Assembly: GCF_000378045.1 (NCBI RefSeq)
Contig: NZ_KB899089.1
Coordinates: 310,001 to 374,000 of the forward strand
Direction of reading: 5' to 3'
Origin: Marinobacterium rhizophilum DSM 18822
Lineage (GTDB): Bacteria > Pseudomonadota > Gammaproteobacteria > Pseudomonadales > Balneatricaceae
Length of the DNA stretch: 64,000 nucleotides
Positions 19,860 through 30,583 of this stretch are shown piece after piece. The notes below the pieces were generated by a model. The model ran no database searches. It had not been told where the DNA came from and was given only the letters and a program-made list of their open reading frames with translations. Numbering within the stretch: position 1 is the stretch's first letter; the number at the start of each line of letters is the position of its first letter. A program made the translations under genes and the position numbers.

Positions 19860-20617
19860 TCCGGCTTTCACTGATCGGCATTGGCACCGGCAACCCCGAT
19901 CACGTCACGCTGGCCGCCGTGCGGGCGCTCAACACGGCGGACCTGATCCTGCTGCCGCGCAAGGGGGAGGGCAAGTCGGACCTGGTGGATCTGCGCCGCC
20001 TGCTGTGCCGCAACCTGCTGAACGCGTCATCGCAGGCCCGGGTGGTGGAGTTTGACTTGCCGCAGCGCGACAGCCGCAACGATTACCTCGGGGCGGTGGA
20101 CGACTGGCACGACGCGATCGCCGCTGTCTGGGCAGACCTGATGGATACCCACCTGCCGGCGGGGGGGCGGGTCGGCATGCTGGTCTGGGGCGACCCGTCG
20201 CTGTACGACAGCAGCCTGCGCATCGCTGCACGCCTGGGTGCGGCCGGACGGGCGGTCGAGGTCGACGTAGTGCCGGGCATCACCAGTTTGCAGGTGCTCA
20301 CCGCCGCGCACCAAATCCCCCTCAACGCGCTCGCCGAACCGGTGCTGATCACCACCGGCCGGCGCCTGCGGGAACGCGGCTGGCCCGAAGAAGCGACCAG
20401 GGTTGCGGTGATGCTCGACAGCGGCGGCGCCTTTGAAGCACTGCCGCCCGAAGGGCTCTATATCTGGTGGGGCGCCTATCTGGGGATGGACAAGCAATGC
20501 CTGCTCGACGGCCCCCTCGCGGAGGCGGGGCCACAGATCACGGCCCGCCGCGCCGCCCTGCGCGCACAGCATGGCTGGATCATGGATATCTACCTGCTGG
20601 CCCGGCGACCACGCTGA
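19856..20617 (+). CDS. cobF: precorrin-6A synthase (deacetylating)
   Basis: 253 residues, start [18 protein letters not shown], then [19 protein letters not shown], both typical of CobF. It methylates C-1 of precorrin-5 with loss of the C-20-derived acetyl group, a step found only in the aerobic route. It is the last gene of the block and converges on the EamA transporter gene with only 12 bases between stops. Confidence 0.95.
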   Translation: MIRLSLIGIGTGNPDHVTLAAVRALNTADLILLPRKGEGKSDLVDLRRLLCRNLLNASSQARVVEFDLPQRDSRNDYLGAVDDWHDAIAAVWADLMDTHLPAGGRVGMLVWGDPSLYDSSLRIAARLGAAGRAVEVDVVPGITSLQVLTAAHQIPLNALAEPVLITTGRRLRERGWPEEATRVAVMLDSGGAFEALPPEGLYIWWGAYLGMDKQCLLDGPLAEAGPQITARRAALRAQHGWIMDIYLLARRPR

Positions 20618-20629
20618 GGGGCGTCAGCG

Positions 20630-21505
20630 TCAAACCCCGGATGGTACAGGCTGAGGTCTGGACTGCGACCAGATCATCAGCAACGCGGCACCAAGCACCA
20701 GTACACCGCCGAGCAGGCTGTTTTCACTGAGGGTTTCGTGCAGCAGCAGCCAGGCCCAGAAGACCGATGCCACCGGTTCCAGCGTCGAGAAAATGGCGAC
20801 ATCGAACTGGCGCTGCAGCATGCCGATACCCTTGATCAGCAGGAGAAAGGGAATAAAGGTCGAGACGATACCCAGCGCCAGCACCGCACTCCAGCCCCGT
20901 ACGCTCTGTGGCAGCTCGGCGTACCCCAGCACCGCCGGTACCGAAAACACCAGCGCCGCACCAATCAGCGTCCAGGCAGAGGAGCCCAGTGCATCACCGG
21001 CGGGCATCCAGCGGGGCGCCCCCACCAGGTAAGCGCTGTAAAAAAGTGCCGCACCAAAACCAAACAGGATACCGACCCAGGAGCCCGCAAAATCGCCGTC
21101 CAGGGTGAAATACACCCCCGCCAGGGCACCGGCCAGCGCCAGCACCCGCCCCCCGGTCAGGCTTTCCTGGCGCCTCGCCCAGGCCTGCATAAACACCAGC
21201 AGCGGAAACAGACTGAGCAGCATCACGGTGAGGCTCACTGTCACCTGCTGCAACGCAATGAAGTAGCACAGCGACGCCACACCATTGATCATCCCCAGCA
21301 GCCCGGGCCCGGGCCTCAGCCGGCGTGTCTTGCCCGGCAACAGCAACAGCAGCAGCAGGCTGGGAACCAGAAAGCGCAGCCACACCAGCCCCAGTGCGTT
21401 GGCACCGTCGGCATAGACCTCGCGGGCAAAAATCGGCTGCAGGCTAAAGCCCAGCGCAGCCAGCAACACCAGGGACGCGCCCTTTAGATAAAACCTGATT
21501 GGCAT
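20630..21505 (-). CDS. EamA/DMT-superfamily transporter
   Basis: 291 residues with about ten hydrophobic helices, beginning with a basic turn and LVLLAALGFSLQPIFAREV, and internal duplication as in the EamA (10-TMS drug/metabolite) exporters. The C-terminal helix pair includes EPVASVFWAWLLLHETLS, a typical EamA motif. Substrate unknown. The ATG was preferred to a TTG six bases upstream. It faces cobF and follows the M24-type gene on the same strand, about 80 bases downstream of it, so the two could be co-transcribed. Confidence 0.85.
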   Translation of the reverse strand: MPIRFYLKGASLVLLAALGFSLQPIFAREVYADGANALGLVWLRFLVPSLLLLLLLPGKTRRLRPGPGLLGMINGVASLCYFIALQQVTVSLTVMLLSLFPLLVFMQAWARRQESLTGGRVLALAGALAGVYFTLDGDFAGSWVGILFGFGAALFYSAYLVGAPRWMPAGDALGSSAWTLIGAALVFSVPAVLGYAELPQSVRGWSAVLALGIVSTFIPFLLLIKGIGMLQRQFDVAIFSTLEPVASVFWAWLLLHETLSENSLLGGVLVLGAALLMIWSQSRPQPVPSGV

Positions 21506-21589
21506 CAGCAAGGTATCCAGAAATATAAAGAGAGATGCAGTGAATCCTGAAAAGGCATTGCGGATTCGGCGGGCATGCCCGCCGGCATG

Positions 21590-22840
21590 TCAAATCAGCC
21601 AGTCATCCTGCCACGGATAGCGAGACAGAGGCTCGCAGCCCTCGGCGGTAATCAGTACCTGCTGTTCCAGCTTGATGCCTTCGTATCCGCCTTGTTCGCC
21701 GATATAACTCTCGACACACACCACCATGTTTTCCTCGAACACGCCGTCATAACCGCCGCTGTCCCAGTCGGATCCGGCATGGGCCACGGCCGGGAATTCA
21801 TCGGCCAGGCCAACCCCGTGCACCAGGCAGCAATAGCGGTTGTGATGAAACGCCGGCGGAATTGGCCAGGCCTGGTGGGTGAAGTCCCGGTAGCTTAGCC
21901 CGGCTTTCAGCAGCGCCATGTTGGTGTGAATCTGCTCATGGGCCAGGCTGTAGAGCCTGCGCTGTTCATCGCTGGGCGCGACATGACCGACCGTCCAGGC
22001 TCTGGATATATCCGCACAATAGCCATAAGGACCGATCAGGTCGGTATCGAAAGAGACGATTTCGCCGACCTGCATCACTCGATCACTCGATTCCTGCATC
22101 CAGGGGTTGGTGCGGGGCCCCGAAGCCAGCAGCCGGGTTTCAATCCACTCGCCGCCGTTACGGATATTTTCAAAGTGCAGCCAGGCCCAGAGTTCGTTTT
22201 CCGTCATGCCGGGGCGCAACTCGTCATGCATGCGGGCAATGCCCTGCTCACAGACATTGATCGTCCAGCGCATCAGCGCCAGCTCGTCAGGCGACTTGAT
22301 ACGCCTGGCTTCCTCCATCAGGCTGTGACCCTCAACCACTTGCACGCCCAGACGCTGCAGCAGCTCCAACCCCTCGAGATCGGCCTTGTCGACCGCGAGC
22401 CGTGCCCCTTTACCACCATGATGACGCACCAGATCGGCAATTTCGTCGGCCCAGAGCGCCGCCTTTTCACTCATGCGCGAACCGGCGCCAAAGTAGCTCC
22501 AGTTCAGTGCCGGACGAATTTCATCGATCAGCTCATTGCCATCCTGCAGGTGCTCGCAGTTGTGGAACTCCCACAGTATTACCGGCCCCTGAGCGAACAC
22601 CAGCGCATAGCGGGCGTAGTTATGCAGCGTCCAGACCTGCATGTTCGAGCTGTCGGTGGCATACCGGATATTGACCGGGTCATACAACAGCGTGGCCACA
22701 CACCCATTGCGTTGTAGCTGCTGCCTGACCCGCTGTAAACGGTACCGACGGGCAGCACTGTGTACCTCTGGCGTCACCGGATTGCGCAACCCGTTCCCGG
22801 CCCTGGCTGACTCCGTGTGACAGCTGGTTTCCTCTGACAT
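21590..22840 (-). CDS. dddP: M24-fold protein, candidate DMSP lyase DddP
   Basis: 416 residues: an N-terminal creatinase-like domain and a C-terminal pita-bread domain. Seen: NIRYATDSSNMQVW (57-70), EWIETRLLASGPRTNPW (231-247), FDTDLIGPYGYCADIS (264-279), YCCLVHGVG (336-344) and two glutamates, E377 and E392. From memory, marine DddP has the same motifs and the same spacing of metal ligands (D, D, D, H, E, E) and of an active-site tyrosine five residues before the histidine; here D265, D267, D277, Y336, H341, E377, E392. DddP releases dimethyl sulfide and acrylate from DMSP. The alternative is an ordinary Xaa-Pro peptidase. No acrylate-use genes lie nearby. Confidence 0.6.
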   Translation of the reverse strand: MSEETSCHTESARAGNGLRNPVTPEVHSAARRYRLQRVRQQLQRNGCVATLLYDPVNIRYATDSSNMQVWTLHNYARYALVFAQGPVILWEFHNCEHLQDGNELIDEIRPALNWSYFGAGSRMSEKAALWADEIADLVRHHGGKGARLAVDKADLEGLELLQRLGVQVVEGHSLMEEARRIKSPDELALMRWTINVCEQGIARMHDELRPGMTENELWAWLHFENIRNGGEWIETRLLASGPRTNPWMQESSDRVMQVGEIVSFDTDLIGPYGYCADISRAWTVGHVAPSDEQRRLYSLAHEQIHTNMALLKAGLSYRDFTHQAWPIPPAFHHNRYCCLVHGVGLADEFPAVAHAGSDWDSGGYDGVFEENMVVCVESYIGEQGGYEGIKLEQQVLITAEGCEPLSRYPWQDDWLI

Positions 22841-23101
22841 GGCTCACCCTGGGCCCGCGGCCTGTTGTTGTTATTCATTTGGTGCGACAAACAGGTCGCC
22901 CTGCGGGCAGACGCGGGCCTGTGTCATGCATCAGCCCACCAGGCTGAATTGAGCGGCTCAAAAATACCTGATCGCACCCGCAAGTAAATCGAAAAAAACT
23001 CACCAGGTCATGACCCAGGAACACAGGTTGAACAACTGCGGCGAAGCCACCCGCCAGTGCCTGTCGCAGCCCCGCAAAGCACGCAAGACACCAGCGATAC
23101 G

Positions 23102-23137
23102 ACGCCGGCGATCCAACGCCGGCGATCCAACGCCGGG
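23102..23137. repeat. 14-bp tandem repeat (2.5 units) beside oriC
   Basis: The unit ACGCCGGCGATCCA occurs twice back to back, followed by ACGCCGGG. Each full unit contains one GATC site. It lies in the gene-free stretch between the M24 gene and the DnaA boxes; the sequence from 22841 to this repeat shows no gene. Confidence 0.8.
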
Positions 23138-23189
23138 AAAGCATCCGCGCAACCTAGTGATGAAGACTCGTTAAAGGATATCAACACAT

Positions 23190-23883
23190 CACTAGATGAG
23201 TTATGAGAATCACAGGGGTTACCCACAGCAAAAAAAGATATACACAGGCAGAAAATAAGAATTACTTACCCACAGCTGCAGAACATTCTGCTCGGGCCCG
23301 TAACTTTACGAAGGAAATACGTCGTTCATACGGACGCTTACCCAGAGGCTGTGCACGGCTTATACCTGCCTTCAGCAACAGCTAACAAACCAGGTTATTA
23401 AACATACAAGTATATGTTTAATAACAATTTATATCATTTATACACAGAAAGTATCAACATGGGACGGCATGCCTGAACCTCGGGGCCGGTTACGCACAGC
23501 AAGTTGTACGACGACTACTGCAGCGTATTGTGGATAGAAAGGCTACTTGCACACAGCTTAATGACAGTTGATTCAGTGCAGCCGAAAATTTAATTCCAGG
23601 CTGCTGTGGATCATTGAATCCTGTGCATAGCTATGGGACAGCCCTCTGCACAACAGTGTGGATAAAGTACCGTGTGGATAACCAACGGTTTCATCAACAG
23701 GCTATGCAGAGCTTTGACCCTGCTCTGACAGCACCTTCATAACAACCTACCAACCACTGCAAGCAATTGTTTTTATTGAGTTAAATAGACTTTTGTACAG
23801 AAGGTGCGCTTACTAATAACAACAACAAATATAAAACACATATATAAAGAGAAATATATTTAACTCTTTAAGAACACAAAGCG
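23190..23883. other. oriC: candidate chromosomal replication origin (oriC)
   Basis: Two perfect DnaA boxes (TGTGGATAA at 23657 and 23673, reverse of TTATCCACA) and one TTATACACA at 23438. Single-mismatch boxes: TTACCCACA at 23219 and 23266, TTACGCACA at 23490, TGTGGATAG at 23529, TGTGGATCA at 23605 and TGTGCATAG at 23622. From about 23760 to 23880 the sequence is very AT-rich and could be the unwinding element, on the mnmG side as in E. coli. The region has no credible gene; parAB follow downstream. Confidence 0.8.
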
Positions 23884-24009
23884 TTGAACAAAAGGAAGTG
23901 TACATTTTTTGAACATTTTCTAATCGGCAACATGGGAGTATACTTAGCGCCCATTTTGCGGCTGACTCATCTGTCACGCCGAGCACTACTCAACAGAGGT
24001 ACTCATCAG

Positions 24010-25905
24010 GTGGACTATCCAGGTCGTTTTGACGTGATCGTGATTGGTGGAGGTCATGCAGGCACCGAAGCCGCATTGGCCGCTGCACGCATGGGCGCCA
24101 AGACCCTGTTGCTGACCCACAATATTGAGACGCTCGGACAGATGTCCTGCAACCCCGCCATCGGTGGCATAGGCAAAAGTCATCTGGTCAAGGAGATCGA
24201 TGCGCTCGGCGGCGCCATGGCGACCGCCACGGATCTCGGCGGCATCCAGTTTCGAGTACTGAATTCGCGCAAGGGGCCGGCCGTACGTGCGACCCGGGCC
24301 CAGGCTGACCGTATCCTGTACAAGGCAGCCGTGCGCGAGATTCTGGAAAACCAGCCCAATTTGCAGATCTTCCAGCAATCGGCAGATGACCTAATCATGC
24401 AAGGTGACACCGTGTGCGGTGTCGTGACCCAGACCGGTATTCGTTTTCATGCCACCTCGGTAATCCTGACGGCGGGTACCTTCCTCGGTGGACTGATTCA
24501 TATCGGCCTGGAAAACCATTCCGCCGGTCGTGCCGGTGATCCGCCTTCCATTGCGCTGGCACATCGCCTGCGTGAACTGCCGCTGCGGGTCGACCGGTTG
24601 AAAACGGGCACTCCGCCGCGTATTGATGCCCGCTCGGTGGATTTTTCCGTCATGCAGGAGCAACCCGGTGATACCCCGGTACCGGTGATGTCCTTCATGG
24701 GCAACCTGAGCCAGCACCCGCGTCAGGTCAGCTGCTATATCACACACACAAACGAGCAGACCCACGAGATACTGCGCAAGGGTCTCGACCGCTCACCGAT
24801 GTATACCGGTGTGATTTCCGGTGCGGGCCCGCGTTACTGCCCGTCGGTGGAAGACAAAATCATGCGTTTTGCCGACAAGACCTCGCACCAGGTGTTTGTT
24901 GAGCCTGAAGGACTGACGACGCACGAACTCTACCCCAACGGTATTTCCACCAGTTTGCCCTTTGACATCCAGCTGGAAGCCGTACGTTCCATCCGTGGCT
25001 TCGAGCACGCCCATATCACTCGGCCGGGTTACGCGATCGAGTATGACTTCTTTAATCCCCAGGATCTGAAGCACAGCCTGGAAACCAAGCATATCAACGG
25101 GCTGTTTTTTGCCGGCCAGATAAATGGCACGACGGGGTACGAAGAGGCCGGTGCTCAGGGCCTGCTGGCGGGTATCAACGCGGCCAACCGCGCTTTCGAG
25201 CGCGATGCCTGGCATCCGCGTCGGGATGAAGCCTATATCGGTGTTCTGGTCGATGACCTGATTACCCACGGCACCGCCGAGCCCTATCGCATGTTTACCA
25301 GCCGCGCCGAATATCGCCTGATCCTGCGCGAAGACAATGCCGACCTGCGCCTGACCGAAAAGGGCCGTGAACTGGGGCTGGTCTGTGATGCGCGCTGGGC
25401 GCATTTCTGCAACAAGCGCGAAGCGATCGAGCAGGAAAAACAGCGTCTGCGCGACACCTGGGTGCAGCCGGGCAGTGATGTTGCCGCCGTGCTGAATGCC
25501 AAACTCAAGACACCGCTGAGCCGGGAATACAATCTGGCCGACCTGATCAAGCGGCCCGAGCTCGAGTACCTCGATGTTGCCTCCACTACCGGTGGCCCGG
25601 TGGCCGATCCTCAGGTCGCTGAGCAGGTTGAAATTCAGTTCAAGTACGCCGGTTACATTGATCGCCAGCGCGAAGAAATCGAGCAGATGCAGCGCCAGGA
25701 AAATACCGCGCTGCCGGCGGACATGGACTATAGCCTGATCAGTGGCTTGTCCAACGAACTGCGCTCAAAACTTGAGTCCGTGCAGCCGGCAACCATCGCT
25801 CAGGCGTCTCGCATTCAAGGTATGACACCGGCAGCCATTTCGTTGCTGCTGGTGTATCTGAAAAAACACCGCTTCAAATCCAGCCAGGAACAGGCCGCCA
25901 GCTAA
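24010..25905 (+). CDS. mnmG: tRNA uridine-5-carboxymethylaminomethyl(34) synthesis enzyme MnmG
   Basis: 631 residues from a GTG start, close to the 629 of E. coli. FAD-binding N-terminus [20 protein letters not shown], then [20 protein letters not shown], and the conserved [17 protein letters not shown]. It partners MnmE in wobble-uridine modification. The frame is open 126 bases further upstream, but that extension runs into the AT-rich origin and has no family similarity; the GTG has AGAGG about 11 bases before it and gives the standard N-terminus. Its stop overlaps the rsmG start. Confidence 0.96.
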   Translation: MDYPGRFDVIVIGGGHAGTEAALAAARMGAKTLLLTHNIETLGQMSCNPAIGGIGKSHLVKEIDALGGAMATATDLGGIQFRVLNSRKGPAVRATRAQADRILYKAAVREILENQPNLQIFQQSADDLIMQGDTVCGVVTQTGIRFHATSVILTAGTFLGGLIHIGLENHSAGRAGDPPSIALAHRLRELPLRVDRLKTGTPPRIDARSVDFSVMQEQPGDTPVPVMSFMGNLSQHPRQVSCYITHTNEQTHEILRKGLDRSPMYTGVISGAGPRYCPSVEDKIMRFADKTSHQVFVEPEGLTTHELYPNGISTSLPFDIQLEAVRSIRGFEHAHITRPGYAIEYDFFNPQDLKHSLETKHINGLFFAGQINGTTGYEEAGAQGLLAGINAANRAFERDAWHPRRDEAYIGVLVDDLITHGTAEPYRMFTSRAEYRLILREDNADLRLTEKGRELGLVCDARWAHFCNKREAIEQEKQRLRDTWVQPGSDVAAVLNAKLKTPLSREYNLADLIKRPELEYLDVASTTGGPVADPQVAEQVEIQFKYAGYIDRQREEIEQMQRQENTALPADMDYSLISGLSNELRSKLESVQPATIAQASRIQGMTPAAISLLLVYLKKHRFKSSQEQAAS

Positions 25906-26531
25906 TGGATGCAAAACTCAAGCAACAGTTGGTGCGCCAAACCGGTGCAATGGGCATCGAATTGACCCCGCAACAGGCAGATCAGCTGATGGCGTATCTG
26001 GCGTTGCTGGTCAAATGGAACAAGGCCTACAACCTCACCGCCGTCCGTGACCCGGCCCAGATGGTGGACCGTCACCTGGTCGACAGTCTCAGCGTTCTGC
26101 CTTATATCACGGGCCCGCGTCTGATCGATGTGGGCAGCGGCCCAGGCCTGCCCGGTATCCCGCTGGCCATATGCCGCCCTGATATCGCGGTGACCACGCT
26201 GGACAGCAATGGTAAAAAGACCCGTTTTCAGACCCAGGTCAAGGCCGAACTCGGGCTCGATAATCTGGACGTGATCAATGCGCGGGCCGAAAGCTGTGAT
26301 CGGCCGCCGTTTGATCAGGTGATTTCCAGGGCCTTCGCGTCCCTGGAGGCGATGCTGCACTGGACATCCCACCTGTGCCGCGAAGATGGTGTTTTTCTTG
26401 CAATGAAAGGTCTGTATCCTGATGACGAACTTCAGGCATTGACGCCCGGAGTTGAACTCAAGGCCAGTCACCCACTGCGGGTGCCGGGTAGCGAGGGTGC
26501 GCGTCATCTGTTGATTCTAGGGAGATCCTGA
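25905..26531 (+). CDS. rsmG: 16S rRNA (guanine(527)-N7)-methyltransferase
   Basis: 208 residues (E. coli 207). Motifs: [16 protein letters not shown], the SAM loop [20 protein letters not shown], and [13 protein letters not shown]. It methylates G527 of 16S rRNA. TAATG overlap with mnmG places both in one transcript, the common mnmG-rsmG-parA-parB order. Confidence 0.97.
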   Translation: MDAKLKQQLVRQTGAMGIELTPQQADQLMAYLALLVKWNKAYNLTAVRDPAQMVDRHLVDSLSVLPYITGPRLIDVGSGPGLPGIPLAICRPDIAVTTLDSNGKKTRFQTQVKAELGLDNLDVINARAESCDRPPFDQVISRAFASLEAMLHWTSHLCREDGVFLAMKGLYPDDELQALTPGVELKASHPLRVPGSEGARHLLILGRS

Positions 26532-26533
26532 CC

Positions 26534-27346
26534 TTGGCGAAAATCCTCACCATTACCAACCAGAAAGGGGGGGTGGGCAAGACAACCACCTGCGTCAATC
26601 TGGCAGCGTCGCTTGCTGCCACCAAGAAGCGCGTACTGATGATCGACCTGGATCCCCAGGGCAATGCCACCATGGGAAGCGGGATCGACAAGCACACGCT
26701 CGAACTGTCTGCCTATGATGTGCTGACGGATCAGGCGAGTGCCGCCGAGGCGCGCCTGACCGAAGTGACGGGCGGTTACCACGTGATTGGTGCCAATGGC
26801 GATCTGACCGCGGCCGAGGTCGAGTTGCTCAATCTGCCGCGGCGCGAGTTTCGCCTCAAGATGGCACTGATGGAAGTGATGGACGAGTACGATTACATTC
26901 TGCTCGACAATCCGCCCTCGCTTAACCTGCTGACCGTCAATGCACTGGCCTGTTCCAGCGGTGTCATTATTCCCATGCAGTGCGAGTACTACGCGCTGGA
27001 AGGTATCAGCGCGCTGGTGGGCACCATCAACAAGATCAATCAGCGCCTTAATCCGGAACTGAAGATAGAGGGCATTCTGCGTACCATGTTCGACCCGCGC
27101 ATGAGTCTGACCCGCGATGTCTCCAATCATCTCGTTGACTACTTTGGTGATCAGGTGTACCGCACCGTGATTCCGCGTAATGTGCGGCTGGCCGAAGCCC
27201 CCAGTCATGGCTTGCCGGCACTGATGTACGACAAAAGCTCCCGCGGTGCGCTGGCCTATCTGGCGCTGGCGGGTGAGCTTATCCGCAAGACGGCGCAGGA
27301 AAAAGCCGCGGCTGTCGATAAAGAACAGGTACAGGAAGCAAACTGA
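26534..27346 (+). CDS. parA: chromosome partitioning ATPase ParA
   Basis: 270 residues, TTG start preceded by GGGAGA. Deviant Walker A NQKGGVGKTTTCVNLAASLA (residues 9-28), DLDPQGNATMGSG and DNPPSLNLLTVNAL are the Soj/ParA signatures. There is no N-terminal HTH extension, so it is of the short chromosomal type. It moves ParB-parS complexes away from the nearby origin. It overlaps parB by one base (TGATG). Confidence 0.97.
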   Translation: MAKILTITNQKGGVGKTTTCVNLAASLAATKKRVLMIDLDPQGNATMGSGIDKHTLELSAYDVLTDQASAAEARLTEVTGGYHVIGANGDLTAAEVELLNLPRREFRLKMALMEVMDEYDYILLDNPPSLNLLTVNALACSSGVIIPMQCEYYALEGISALVGTINKINQRLNPELKIEGILRTMFDPRMSLTRDVSNHLVDYFGDQVYRTVIPRNVRLAEAPSHGLPALMYDKSSRGALAYLALAGELIRKTAQEKAAAVDKEQVQEAN

Positions 27347-28224
27347 TGGCTGCAATGAAACGGGGCCTGGGACGCGGGCTGGATGCGCTGTTATCCACGG
27401 TGGAACAGGTACATGAACCGGTTGTAGAGGATAGCGCCAAGCCGCTGGACGGTTACCGTCTGCTGTCGGTCGATGCAATCCAGCGTGGCCGCTACCAGCC
27501 CCGGCGTGATCTGGAGCCTGGCGCGCTGGAAGAACTGGCCGATTCCATTCGCGCGCAGGGCATCATGCAGCCGATCGTGGTGCGCTCCGTGGAGGGCAAC
27601 AACCGCTTCGAGATCATTGCCGGTGAGCGGCGCTGGCGTGCCGGCCAGATGGCCGGCCTGACGGAAATACCGGCGCTGGTGCGCGAAGTGCCCGATGAAG
27701 CCGCCATTGCCATGGCCTTGATCGAAAACATTCAGCGCGAAAATCTCAATCCCATTGAGGAGGCCGTGGCGCTGCAGCGCCTGCAGCAGGAGTTCGAACT
27801 GACCCAGCAGCAGGTGGCCAAGGCTGTCGGCAAATCACGCTCCACCATCGCCAACCTTCTACGGCTCATGAAGCTGGAAGAAGAGGTCAAGAAGATGCTT
27901 GATTACGGCGACCTGGAAATGGGCCATGCCCGTGCCTTGCTGGCGCTGGAAAGTGAAGCCCAGCTCGAAGCCGCCCGCGAAGTGGTGGCCCGTGGCCTGA
28001 CTGTGCGTCAGACCGAAGCCCTGGTGCGCAAGTTGCAGTCCCCCCAGTCGCAACCTGTCGAACCGACCCAGCCCGACCCGACCCTGGAGCAGCTGGCAGG
28101 TGAGCTGTCGGCGCGCTTCTCTGCGCCCGTCTCGATCAGCCGTAACGTCCGGGGCAAGGGCAAAATCAGCATTTCCTATAATAGCGAAGCCGAATTGAAT
28201 GCCATTCTAGAAAATCTTAAATAG
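27346..28224 (+). CDS. parB: chromosome partitioning protein ParB
   Basis: 292 residues. N-terminal RGLGRGLDALL, the CTP-binding motif AGERRWRA (near residue 92), the box ENIQRENLNPIEEA, a helix-turn-helix (LTQQQVAKAVGKSRSTIANL, about 155-174) and a C-terminal dimerisation region. It binds parS sites near the origin; I found no perfect parS in the window. An ATG three codons in is an alternative start. Confidence 0.97.
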   Translation: MAAMKRGLGRGLDALLSTVEQVHEPVVEDSAKPLDGYRLLSVDAIQRGRYQPRRDLEPGALEELADSIRAQGIMQPIVVRSVEGNNRFEIIAGERRWRAGQMAGLTEIPALVREVPDEAAIAMALIENIQRENLNPIEEAVALQRLQQEFELTQQQVAKAVGKSRSTIANLLRLMKLEEEVKKMLDYGDLEMGHARALLALESEAQLEAAREVVARGLTVRQTEALVRKLQSPQSQPVEPTQPDPTLEQLAGELSARFSAPVSISRNVRGKGKISISYNSEAELNAILENLK

Positions 28225-28474
28225 CAATTAATAAAATCATGTTGGTTGTTTTTTGAACTCTTGTTTACTGATTGCATTAAAATCGGCCATTTTTATCCTG
28301 TCCTGTGAACACTTTTTACGGCCTTAGTAACCGAAAAAGGTGCCTCTTTAGTACCTTAGTGCAAATGGCGTTTACTTCGGTTGATGCCATACAGCAATAC
28401 CCCTATAATCGGCACGCTGTTCAGGGGGGATTATCTGAACAGCTTTATCAGAACAGGATAACTCGGGGGAAAAC

Positions 28475-28882
28475 ATGGGGAGCCAGCGTGCAGGGGCCCT
28501 GTCCCGGGATACAAGGAAAGACGTCCTTGCTGTTCTGCTAATTCAAGCGTGTGTGATGTTGGCGCTATCGGCAGCTTTACTGCTGAAAGGATATGTAGTT
28601 GCTTACTCTGCTTTCCTGGGTGGGCTTATTTATCTAGTGCCTAATCTGTATGTCGCATTGCGAACATTGCCCCATCGTGCAGGTTCTACGGCCGGAATGG
28701 TGCTTGCGCAGTTATATGCTGGCCAAATATGGAAAATGGCGCTGTCAGTCGCTGGCTTTGCCGCGACTTTTATCTGGGTCAAGCCCGTCAGTCCATTTTC
28801 CATATTTGGTATGTTCATCCTGATGCAGTTGCTGGGTATGGTGCTGCTGATGAAGTCCAAAAAACGGTTCCTGAAACTTTAA
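28475..28882 (+). CDS. atpI: ATP synthase subunit I
   Basis: 135 residues with four predicted membrane helices, ending KSKKRFLKL. Poorly conserved first gene of the F-ATPase operon, thought to help assemble the c ring. It starts 250 bases after parB. That gap is AT-rich in its first half and probably carries the atp promoter, though I could not pick -35 and -10 boxes with good spacing. Confidence 0.9.
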   Translation: MGSQRAGALSRDTRKDVLAVLLIQACVMLALSAALLLKGYVVAYSAFLGGLIYLVPNLYVALRTLPHRAGSTAGMVLAQLYAGQIWKMALSVAGFAATFIWVKPVSPFSIFGMFILMQLLGMVLLMKSKKRFLKL

Positions 28883-28886
28883 GTGA

Positions 28887-29720
<834 letters not shown>

Positions 29721-29789
29721 TTGAAATATCAATCAGGGAACATTGAAAAACAGTTTGCTTTAAAAATTTAATCCTTAACTTAACCTTGA

Positions 29790-30038
<249 letters not shown>

Positions 30039-30103
30039 TAAGTAGAATCGATCCTGTTTCCCTATGGGTAACTACTTTTTAGACAACCGCGAGAGGTAAT
30101 GGC

Positions 30104-30574
30104 GTGAATATCAATCTAACCATCATTGGTCAGGCCATTGCATTCTTCATCTTTGTCGTTTTCTGCATGAAGTATGTATGGCCACCGATTACCGGTGCCC
30201 TGGCAGAACGTAAGAAGAAGATTGCTGAAGGCCTGGACGCTGCCGACCGCGCTACACGTGATTTGCACCTGGCCCAGGAAAAGGCCACTGCAAATCTGCG
30301 TGAGAGCAAGCTGGAAGCAGCCGCCATCATTGAACAAGCCAATAAGCGGGCGAGCCAGATCATCGATGAAGCCAAGGAGCAGGCACGGGCAGAAGCTGAC
30401 CGTGTCAAAGCAGCCGCTCAGGCCGAAATCGAGCAGGACGTCAATCGCGCCAAGGAAGCCCTGCGTGCGCAGGTCGCTACTCTGGTCGTGGCTGGCGCCG
30501 AAAAGATTCTGGAAACCTCTATTGACGAGAAAGCCCATGCTCAGCTGCTAAACAAGCTGGCTACCGAGCTTTAA
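30104..30574 (+). CDS. atpF: ATP synthase F0 subunit b
   Basis: 156 residues, the same length as E. coli b. One N-terminal membrane helix ([20 protein letters not shown]) is followed by a long charged coiled coil. GTG start with GAGAGG eight bases upstream. It is the peripheral stalk linking F0 to delta. Confidence 0.97.
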   Translation: MNINLTIIGQAIAFFIFVVFCMKYVWPPITGALAERKKKIAEGLDAADRATRDLHLAQEKATANLRESKLEAAAIIEQANKRASQIIDEAKEQARAEADRVKAAAQAEIEQDVNRAKEALRAQVATLVVAGAEKILETSIDEKAHAQLLNKLATEL

Positions 30575-30583
30575 GCGAGGTTT

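Noticed and set aside
23884-24009. In-frame upstream extension of mnmG by 42 codons
   Set aside because: It extends into the AT-rich origin, has no family similarity and gives an unusually long protein. The GTG at 24010 yields the standard N-terminus.
27391-27407. TTATCCACGGTGGAACA inside parB, resembling both a DnaA box and a parS site
   Set aside because: The palindrome TCCACGGTGGA has an odd centre and lacks the central CACGTG of parS, and the DnaA match has a mismatch outside the origin cluster. It encodes ordinary parB residues.
28305-28541. 78-codon frame before atpI
   Set aside because: No similarity, odd composition, overlaps the atpI start in another frame; more likely leader sequence of the atp operon.
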